Source of the DNA: Bacillus litorisediminis
GTDB lineage: Bacteria > Bacillota > Bacilli > Bacillales > JC228
Direction of reading: 5' to 3'
Assembly: GCF_022808645.1 (NCBI RefSeq)
Contig: NZ_JAKZKT010000035.1
Location: 1 to 47,788, forward strand
DNA: 47,788 bases
The translations under genes were made by a program, and so were the position numbers. Positions 41,928 to 47,788 of this stretch are shown here, piece by piece. Under the pieces are notes generated by a model that made no database searches, was not told the DNA's origin, and worked only from the letters and a program-made list of their open reading frames with translations. Positions within the stretch are counted from its first letter, which is position 1. Every line of letters begins with the position of its first letter.

Positions 41928-41984
41928 GTGCCTGTCATCAGCCATAAACTAAGTTTACTACTGCAAGAGCCAATGATTAAATAA
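41928..41984 (+). CDS. Possible 18-residue peptide
   Basis: GTG preceded by AGGGGG at seven bases encodes MPVISHKLSLLLQEPMIK. Only the ribosome binding site supports it. It could be a leader peptide for the oxidoreductase gene at 42033 or a chance ORF. Confidence 0.2.
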   Translation: MPVISHKLSLLLQEPMIK

Positions 41985-42032
41985 AATAGCTGAAGTCATC
42001 ATTACTAAATGCAGGAAGGAGATCGATATAAA

Positions 42033-43022
42033 ATGACAACATTTCAAGCCCTCATGGTTAACAAAGTAGATGAACAGGTATTGGTTGAATTAAAAAAGTT
42101 AACATTTGATGATTTACCAAAGGGAGAAGTTCTCATTCGTGTTGCGTATTCCGGAGTAAACTATAAAGATAGTCTTGCTACTGTTCCAAATGGAAATATT
42201 GTCAGATTTTATCCGTTCATTCCGGGGATAGATTTAGCAGGCGTCGTTGTTGCATCATCAGACCCGCGATTTCAAGAAGGAGATGAAGTCATTGCAACGA
42301 GCTATGAAATAGGGACATCCCATTTTGGCGGTTACAGTGAATATGCCCGAATTCCTGCGGATTGGGTGGTACCTTTGCCGAAAGGACTCACCTTAAAAGA
42401 ATCTATGATTATCGGAACTGCTGGTTTTACGGCTGCCTTGTCGGTTCAGCGCCTTCAAGAGCATCATATAACACCGGAAACAGGAAAAATCCTGGTTACA
42501 GGGGCAACCGGTGGAGTTGGAAGCTTTGCTGTCTCTATCTTATCCGCAATGGGGTATGAAGTGGAAGCGAGTACTGGAAAAGTAACAGAATATGATTACT
42601 TGAAAAAACTTGGAGCCACAACCGTTGTTTCGCGGAAAGAAATTTATGATGGTGAAATTAAACCATTAGGGAAACAAAAATGGGCAGCTGCTGTGGATCC
42701 GGTTGGAGGGGAACCGCTAGCCTCTATATTAAGTCAAATTCAGCGTGGCGGCTCAGTGGCAGTAAGTGGATTAGCAGGTGGCAAACAAGTTCCGGCGTAC
42801 GTGTTCCCGTTCATTCTAAGAGGCGTCAATCTCCTAGGCATTGATTCGGCTTATTGTCCAATGGATGAGCGTTTACACACTTGGGAGCGGTTGGCATCGG
42901 ACTATAAGCCTGTGAATCTAGAAGACTTTATTTATCAGGAAGTAACATTGGAACAACTGCCTTCGGTTTTCCAAACTTTATTAGAAGGGCAAGTTAGAGG
43001 GAGAATTCTAGTAAAATTATAA
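42033..43022 (+). CDS. yhfP: YhfP/YhdH-type quinone oxidoreductase (zinc-free MDR; AcuI-like)
   Basis: The 329-residue protein follows B. subtilis YhfP: AYSGVNYKDSLA, FIPGIDLAGVV, the Rossmann motif VTGATGGVGSFAVS, and SAYCPMDERLHTWERL near the C-terminus. It is a medium-chain dehydrogenase/reductase of the acrylyl-CoA reductase (AcuI) group, expected to use NADPH. The ORF opens at 42009, but GGAAGGAG lies between that ATG and the one at 42033, about 11 bases before the latter. It is monocistronic; the natural substrate is not established. Confidence 0.88.
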   Translation: MTTFQALMVNKVDEQVLVELKKLTFDDLPKGEVLIRVAYSGVNYKDSLATVPNGNIVRFYPFIPGIDLAGVVVASSDPRFQEGDEVIATSYEIGTSHFGGYSEYARIPADWVVPLPKGLTLKESMIIGTAGFTAALSVQRLQEHHITPETGKILVTGATGGVGSFAVSILSAMGYEVEASTGKVTEYDYLKKLGATTVVSRKEIYDGEIKPLGKQKWAAAVDPVGGEPLASILSQIQRGGSVAVSGLAGGKQVPAYVFPFILRGVNLLGIDSAYCPMDERLHTWERLASDYKPVNLEDFIYQEVTLEQLPSVFQTLLEGQVRGRILVKL

Positions 43023-43138
43023 ACCATCTGCTGCAACAATTTTTTTCATTTTATACCAAAACTATTTAGTATAGTCTATTCTTTCAAAATTATGATAAAC
43101 TACAATTAAAAAATAATCACTTCTTAGGAGTAATGCTT

Positions 43139-44119
43139 ATGTCTATGCTTAAAAATCTTTTTATTGGCTTATCAAAGAATGAATTTATGAACACTGCAGC
43201 TAAGAAATACGGATTAAAATTAGGAGCACAAAGTGTTGTAGCGGGTACCAATTTAGAAGAGGCGATTAAAAGTATAAAAGAGCTAAACTTGCATGGAATT
43301 TCCTGTACGGTTGATAATCTTGGAGAGTTTGTCTACAAAGAAGAAGAGGCTCTAGAAGCAAAGGAACAGATTCTAGAAGTCATTGAAGCTATTTATACCA
43401 ATAAACTAGATGCCCATATTTCCCTAAAGCCTTCTCAATTAGGATTAGACATAGACTATAATTTTTGTTTAAACAACCTTCAAGAAATTGTAAGTAAGGC
43501 GTATCAATATGGGATATTTATCAATATTGACATGGAAGATTATGCAAGACTTCAGCCTTCTTTCGATATTTTGGATGAACTTTCAAAGGAATACGATAAT
43601 GTCGGTACCGTAATACAGGCTTATTTTTATCAATCAGAAGAAAACATTGAAAAATATAGAAATTATCGTCTGCGAATCGTGAAGGGTGCGTATAAGGAAC
43701 CTGAAGAGGTTGCTTATCAAGATAAAAAGGATATAGATGCGAACTTTGTTAAATTGATTGAGTACCATTTGTTAAATGGAAAGTTCACTTCCATCGCAAC
43801 ACATGATCATAATATCATTAATCATGTGAAAAAATTTGTCAAAGAACACAATATACCAAATGACAAATTTGAATTTCAAATGCTATTTGGTTTTCGGAAA
43901 GATCTTCAGCTGCAATTAGCACGTGAAGGCTACAATTTCTGCACTTATGTACCATTCGGAAGTGACTGGTATGGATATTTTATGCGTCGTCTTGCAGAGA
44001 GACCTCAAAACATAAATCTAGTTGCAAAGCAAGTATTTACTAAAAAGACCAACGCGATTCTTGGAGTTGCAGCCGGTGCCTTTTTACTAGGAAGATTGAG
44101 TAAGAAAAGAAATAAATAA
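43139..44119 (+). CDS. putB: Proline dehydrogenase
   Basis: The 326-residue protein is a stand-alone PRODH barrel: IKELNLHGISCTVDNLGE, AHISLKPSQLG, INIDMEDYARLQ, RLRIVKGAYKEPEEVAYQDK (lysine and tyrosine positions typical of the FAD site) and a C-terminal RRLAERPQN. It oxidises proline to P5C with FAD and passes electrons to quinone. The ATG at 43133 is too close to TTAGGAG; the ATG at 43139 has proper spacing. It is followed by a terminator and then by putP, without putC. Alternative symbol: fadM. Confidence 0.88.
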   Translation: MSMLKNLFIGLSKNEFMNTAAKKYGLKLGAQSVVAGTNLEEAIKSIKELNLHGISCTVDNLGEFVYKEEEALEAKEQILEVIEAIYTNKLDAHISLKPSQLGLDIDYNFCLNNLQEIVSKAYQYGIFINIDMEDYARLQPSFDILDELSKEYDNVGTVIQAYFYQSEENIEKYRNYRLRIVKGAYKEPEEVAYQDKKDIDANFVKLIEYHLLNGKFTSIATHDHNIINHVKKFVKEHNIPNDKFEFQMLFGFRKDLQLQLAREGYNFCTYVPFGSDWYGYFMRRLAERPQNINLVAKQVFTKKTNAILGVAAGAFLLGRLSKKRNK

Positions 44120-44161
44120 GTACGTGATTTTAGGCATATTCTTAAAACAAAATAGACCTCA

Positions 44162-44192
44162 AAAGAGGCAGCCAACTGGGCGCCTCTTTATT
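44162..44192 (+). terminator. Terminator between proline dehydrogenase and putP
   Basis: AAAGAGGC (44162-44169) pairs with GCCTCTTT (44182-44189), followed by a T-rich tail. Confidence 0.7.
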
Positions 44193-44239
44193 TATGTAAA
44201 ACCAGAATAGAAATTGAATTTCAAATTATTTCAGAATTT

Positions 44240-44289
44240 TGATATAATAAAATGGTTCTTTCTGCTTATGGGGAAGCGTGAATAAGCAG
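44240..44289 (+). promoter_or_regulatory. putP promoter (extended -10) and leader hairpin
   Basis: TGATATAAT (44240-44248) is an extended -10 with a consensus TATAAT; the -35 (TTCAAA, 44220-44225) is weak. Just after the predicted start, CTGCTTAT (44262-44269) pairs with ATAAGCAG (44282-44289). Confidence 0.5.
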
Positions 44290-44347
44290 GCAAGGCTGGG
44301 AACCGATACTAGATTCTTAAAATTAAACACGAATTGGAGGAAAAAGG

Positions 44348-45853
44348 ATGACAAGTAATGTTTACACAGCAATTGCTATTGTCATTTATATGGCAGCGAT
44401 GCTCATTATAGGATGGTATGCATATCGGCGTACAACTAATCTAACCGACTATATGCTTGGCGGGCGATCATTAGGACCTGCGGTAACAGCACTAAGTGCG
44501 GGAGCTGCCGACATGTCAGGCTGGCTATTAATGGGTCTTCCTGGAGCCATCTATTTATCGGGTCTCGCAGAAGCATGGATTGCCATTGGTTTAACAATTG
44601 GTGCTTATTTAAACTGGTTATATGTTGCTCCGCGTCTAAGGATGTATACGCAAGTATCTAATAACTCTATTACGATTCCTAGTTACTTGGATAATAGATT
44701 AAAAGACAATTCAAAAATATTGCGAATCGCTTCCGGTGCAATTATTTTAATTTTCTTTACATTTTATGTTTCATCCGGAATGGTTGCAGGCGGAGTGTTC
44801 TTCGAGAGTTCCTTTGGTTTTGACTACCATACTGGTCTGCTTATTGTATCGGCGGTGGTAATCGCATATACGCTTTTTGGCGGATTCCTTGCCGTTAGTT
44901 ACACTGATTTTGTACAAGGTCTTATTATGTTTTTAGCACTTATTTTAGTGCTATTAGTGGGTGTCTTTTTAACAGGCGGGTTTTCGGAAACAGCTCAAAC
45001 TATCAGAGAAGTCGATCCTAACCTTTTAAGTCTGGTTTCTGGTGCAACAGTAGCAGGTGTTATTTCTTCGGCTGCATGGGGGCTCGGATATTTTGGTCAG
45101 CCTCACATTATTGTCCGATTTATGGCAATCAAATCGGTCAAAGAAACCAAACAAGCGAGAAGAATAGGAATCGGGTGGATGATCTTAAGCTTAGCTGGAG
45201 CAATTGCAACCGCATTAGTCGGAATTGCATATTTTCAGCAAAACCCAGGTGCAACCCTTGTAGATGAAGAAGCTGTATTTATTGAATTAGGACAGATTAT
45301 TTTCCATCCGTTTATTGCAGGAATTATGCTGGCAGCTGTTCTTGCTGCCATTATGAGTACGATTTCTTCTCAGCTTATTGTAACGTCTTCTGCATTAATA
45401 GAAGATTTGTATAAAGCTGTATTTAAGTCAGATGCATCCGATGCGAGATACGTATTCCTCGGGAGACTTTCCGTTTTGGTGGTTTCCATTATAGCAATGG
45501 TGTTTGCGTGGACCAAAAATGAAACGATATTAGATCTCGTATCGTTTGCTTGGGCAGGATTTGGAGCATCATTTGGACCGGTCATTCTTCTTTCATTGTA
45601 TTGGAGAAAAATTACGGCTTCCGGGGCATTGGCAGGAATGGTAGCTGGAGCCGTAACTGTCATGATCTGGGGTAATATAGAAGTACTTACAAAATCTTTA
45701 TATGAAATTGTCCCTGGATTTATTTTAAGTCTTCTAGTAACTGTTGCTGTAAGTAAGTTAACCTATAAACGAAATGAAGAAATCGAAAAAGAATTTGATG
45801 AAACCATGGAGCTTTTACAACAGGAAAAAGAATCTGTTAGTCTGAAAAAATAA
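44348..45853 (+). CDS. putP: Sodium/proline symporter PutP
   Basis: The 501-residue LeuT-fold SSS-family protein has about thirteen transmembrane helices. It begins VYTAIAIVIYMAAMLIIGWY and has the signature LSAGAADMSGWLLMGLPGA (Na+/proline site in TM2) and a GYFGQPHIIVRFMAIKS loop. It imports proline with Na+. GGAGGAAAAAGG precedes the ATG. It lies downstream of proline dehydrogenase with its own promoter, together forming a proline uptake and oxidation unit. Confidence 0.92.
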   Translation: MTSNVYTAIAIVIYMAAMLIIGWYAYRRTTNLTDYMLGGRSLGPAVTALSAGAADMSGWLLMGLPGAIYLSGLAEAWIAIGLTIGAYLNWLYVAPRLRMYTQVSNNSITIPSYLDNRLKDNSKILRIASGAIILIFFTFYVSSGMVAGGVFFESSFGFDYHTGLLIVSAVVIAYTLFGGFLAVSYTDFVQGLIMFLALILVLLVGVFLTGGFSETAQTIREVDPNLLSLVSGATVAGVISSAAWGLGYFGQPHIIVRFMAIKSVKETKQARRIGIGWMILSLAGAIATALVGIAYFQQNPGATLVDEEAVFIELGQIIFHPFIAGIMLAAVLAAIMSTISSQLIVTSSALIEDLYKAVFKSDASDARYVFLGRLSVLVVSIIAMVFAWTKNETILDLVSFAWAGFGASFGPVILLSLYWRKITASGALAGMVAGAVTVMIWGNIEVLTKSLYEIVPGFILSLLVTVAVSKLTYKRNEEIEKEFDETMELLQQEKESVSLKK

Positions 45854-45866
45854 GAATATTATATTG

Positions 45867-45893
45867 GCCCCAGTCTATGCTGGGGCTGTATTT
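45867..45893 (+). terminator. Terminator after putP
   Basis: GCCCCAG (45867-45873) pairs with CTGGGGC (45880-45886), followed by a short T-rich tail. Confidence 0.7.
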
Positions 45894-45972
45894 GTAATTT
45901 TTGAAGGTCCTTAAGAAGGTAAATGAAGCAGTTAAATTGAATATGGTTAGTAGAGTTACAGGAGGGCTTAAT

Positions 45973-46479
45973 ATGGCAAGTATTTTTGCTGATTGGGGAG
46001 AACATTTTGTAAAGCTAACTTGGATTCCTGCAATGAAAATAACAGAATCAACAAGTGTTCATGCAGTTTGTATTCTTGATGGTAATGTTATGTTAGTTCA
46101 CATAAAAAATAGAGGATTTAATTATCCTGGCGGACATGTGGACCCTGGAGAGGAATTAGAAAAAGCCGTACTACGTGAAGCATATGAAGAAGGATATGTT
46201 AAAGGATCGATACAATATATCGGTGCTATTGAAGTAAACCACGAGGAAAACCCCGCATTTGATCCTAATGGACAATATCCTTTAATTGGCTATCAGGCGT
46301 TTTACCGAATGAATATCACAGAGTGTTACCCTTTTCTGCGAGAACACGAATCGGTTACGAGAATATGGGTAGAACCTAGTGAAGTTCAATATGTGATTCA
46401 TGACCATGAACTTTCGCAATTAATTTTAGCTGATGCTTTAACTTTAAACATGGACAAAGGTGGTAGTTTAATAAAATGA
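45973..46479 (+). CDS. NUDIX hydrolase
   Basis: The 168-residue protein contains the NUDIX segment FNYPGGHVDPGEELEKAVL followed by REAYEEGYV. Metal-binding RE and EE are intact, but the last glycine of the box (EExGU) is tyrosine. The likely activity is hydrolysis of a nucleoside diphosphate derivative. CAGGAGGG is spaced six bases before the ATG at 45973; the extension to 45901 lacks a ribosome binding site. It forms a loose cluster with the S51 peptidase gene downstream. Confidence 0.82.
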   Translation: MASIFADWGEHFVKLTWIPAMKITESTSVHAVCILDGNVMLVHIKNRGFNYPGGHVDPGEELEKAVLREAYEEGYVKGSIQYIGAIEVNHEENPAFDPNGQYPLIGYQAFYRMNITECYPFLREHESVTRIWVEPSEVQYVIHDHELSQLILADALTLNMDKGGSLIK

Positions 46480-46566
46480 TAACGAGGTATTCATTCTCGA
46501 TCGTAACTGAATTGAGTCTTTATATTCCACTCCAGATAAATAGGATTTAACGGGAGGATAATCGGC

Positions 46567-47271
46567 GTGAGACAAATCATTGCACTGGGTGGCGGAGGTT
46601 TTTCAATGGAATCGGAAAACCCTTTATTAGATACATATATATTAAATCAATCCAAAAAGGAAAACCCCAAAATATGTTTTATCCCAACAGCAAGCGGGGA
46701 TTCAGAAGACTATATATCAAGGTTTTGTTCCTTTTTTACTAAACAGCAATGTCTGCCATCTCACTTATCATTATTTAGACCTCCGACAAGAGATTTAGAA
46801 GACTTTATTTTAGAGAAGGATATTATCTATGTCGGGGGAGGGAGTACTAAAAATCTGTTGGCTTTATGGAAGGAATGGGGGTTAGATTCATTCCTTAAAA
46901 AAGCATGGGATCAAGGAGTTTTATTAGCGGGAATTAGCGCAGGTTCACTTTGCTGGTTCGAAGATGGGATTACTGATTCATTTGGTGATAGGCTTGAACC
47001 CATTAAATGTTTAGGTTTTTTAAAGGGAAGTAACTGCCCGCATTATGATGGGGAAGCAGAGAGACGACCAGCTTATCAAAAGTTCATCAAAGCTAAGCAA
47101 ATACTGCCCGGCATAGCTGCTGATGATGGGGTAGCGATCCATTATATGGATCAGGATATCAGTAAGATTGTTAGCTCGCGGCCAAATGCAAAAGCTTATA
47201 AGGTTTACTTTGATAATGGGATCAGAGAGGATATATTACATCCCGAGTTTTTGGGGAATTCCTCTCAATAA
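46567..47271 (+). CDS. Peptidase E (family S51), YgaJ-like
   Basis: The 234-residue protein matches B. subtilis YgaJ closely: MRQIIALGGGGFSME, KICFIPTASGD, IIYVGGGSTKNLLALW, the nucleophile elbow AGISAGSLCWF (S124) and LGFLKGSNCPHYDGE. It is a cytoplasmic serine peptidase of the aspartyl-dipeptidase group. It starts at GTG behind GGGAGG. The ABM-domain gene follows 23 bases later, so they are probably cotranscribed. It is a distant paralogue of the protein at 811. Confidence 0.88.
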   Translation: MRQIIALGGGGFSMESENPLLDTYILNQSKKENPKICFIPTASGDSEDYISRFCSFFTKQQCLPSHLSLFRPPTRDLEDFILEKDIIYVGGGSTKNLLALWKEWGLDSFLKKAWDQGVLLAGISAGSLCWFEDGITDSFGDRLEPIKCLGFLKGSNCPHYDGEAERRPAYQKFIKAKQILPGIAADDGVAIHYMDQDISKIVSSRPNAKAYKVYFDNGIREDILHPEFLGNSSQ

Positions 47272-47294
47272 AAAAATATAAAAGAGGGATATGT

Positions 47295-47621
47295 ATGGGA
47301 AAGATCGCTAAAACACCTGAGCCGCCTTATTACGCTGTCATTTTCTCTTCACAGCGTACGGAGGGTGATAAAGGGTACGGTAAAATGTCTGAAAAAATGG
47401 TAGAGCTTGCTTCACAACAAAAGGGGTTCTTGGGAATAGAAAGCGCACGTGACAATGAGTTAGGCATAACTGTCTCCTATTGGGAATCACTAGAAGCCAT
47501 CAGGAATTGGAAAGAACACTCAGTTCATAAATTAGCACAAGACAAAGGTAAAACAGAGTGGTATCAAAGTTATTCCTTAAGAGTTTGTAAAGTAGAACGG
47601 CAGAGTTTTTTTGAAATATAG
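47295..47621 (+). CDS. Antibiotic biosynthesis monooxygenase (ABM) domain protein
   Basis: The 108-residue protein has the dimeric alpha-beta barrel pattern: YYAVIFSSQRTEGDKGYGKM, GFLGIESARD, GITVSYWESLEAIRNWKEH. This matches the ABM-domain group of small Bacillus proteins without a known substrate. AGAGGGATATGT precedes the ATG. It is probably the last gene of an operon with the YgaJ-like peptidase. Confidence 0.82.
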   Translation: MGKIAKTPEPPYYAVIFSSQRTEGDKGYGKMSEKMVELASQQKGFLGIESARDNELGITVSYWESLEAIRNWKEHSVHKLAQDKGKTEWYQSYSLRVCKVERQSFFEI

Positions 47622-47686
47622 ACAATCATTTTATGATGCCAAAGTACAAATAAGAAAAGGAGGGCTTGTCAAGAAAAGTGTGTAAG

Positions 47687-47788
47687 TTATTCTAGATATT
47701 TCTTCACACGTTTCTTCAGGTGGTCGTGAACTAATAGTTGATTCATGATCATGGCCCATTGTTGGATGTGTCCACCTTCCCATTTCTT
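47687..47788 (-). CDS. C-terminal fragment of an ORF cut by the window edge, possibly a transposase
   Basis: The minus strand carries 33 codons, open at the window edge, reading KKWEGGHIQQWAMIMNQLLV and ending HDHLKKRVKKYLE-stop. The basic C-terminus and its position next to CTTGTCAAGAAAAGTGTGTA, which could be an insertion-sequence end, suggest a transposase. The family cannot be assigned from this fragment. Confidence 0.35.
   Translation of the reverse strand, partial: KKWEGGHIQQWAMIMNQLLVHDHLKKRVKKYLE

Noticed and set aside
44220-44240. CodY box near the putP promoter
   Set aside because: The best alignment to AATTTTCWGAAAATT has about five mismatches in AT-rich sequence, so it is not distinguishable from background.

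Overview
The window is about 48 kb of low-GC chromosome from an endospore-forming member of the Bacillaceae. Evidence: strong AGGAGG-type ribosome binding sites with many TTG and GTG starts; close relatives of Bacillus proteins (BstA, PlsC/YhdO, YgaJ, YhfP, CdaS, an Fnr with C-terminal cysteines, YkpA-type ABC-F); and spore-linked genes (DUF1657 pair plus 2Duf, CdaS). The exact genus cannot be fixed from the sequence. No rRNA, tRNA, CRISPR array or prophage was seen. The only mobile-element hint is a partial ORF at the right edge.

Layout. 1-8 kb: bacillithiol transferase, a peptidase S51, a DDAH-type hydrolase, then a decay zone (methyltransferase and GNAT pseudogenes), a LysE exporter, a first ECF sigma/anti-sigma pair and a broken NUDIX gene. 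8-9.5 kb: a DUF1906 protein, two tiny ORFs and a promoter-to-terminator small-RNA candidate on the minus strand. 9.5-16 kb: a histidine kinase split by an in-frame TAG with its LuxR-type regulator, PlsC, a small hydrophobic peptide gene and an NSS symporter behind an attenuator-like leader. 15.6-18.3 kb: a DUF1657-DUF1657-2Duf operon with a sigma-G-like promoter, and an SPFH/ribbon-helix-helix operon. 18.3-24.3 kb: a metalloprotease, small genes, a second ECF sigma/anti-sigma pair and an ABC-F gene with an elaborate leader. 24.4-29.3 kb: FrnE-like oxidoreductase, Fnr, and a ba3-type oxidase operon (IIa, II, I, CuA lipoprotein) preceded by two perfect TGTGA-N6-TCACA boxes. 29.3-30.3 kb: 19 tandem copies of a 52-bp repeat. 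30.7-35.4 kb: a 1586-residue secreted amylopullulanase-like enzyme. 35.6-47.8 kb: mostly single genes (EmrE-type exporter, DUF3231, frameshifted CdaS, zinc-ribbon protein, NUDIX, MATE, YhfP), proline dehydrogenase with PutP, NUDIX, YgaJ and an ABM-domain protein.

How genes work together. Fnr probably drives the terminal oxidase operon next to it and perhaps its own gene. The 2Duf operon is probably forespore-specific and spore-membrane related. The two ECF loci are self-contained sigma/anti-sigma switches. Proline dehydrogenase and PutP form a proline uptake and oxidation unit that lacks the P5C dehydrogenase. Several broken genes differ from an intact frame by a single lost base in a short homopolymer, so sequencing error must be excluded before they are called pseudogenes. 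Where a downstream start has a better ribosome binding site than the longest ORF, the shorter start is given.
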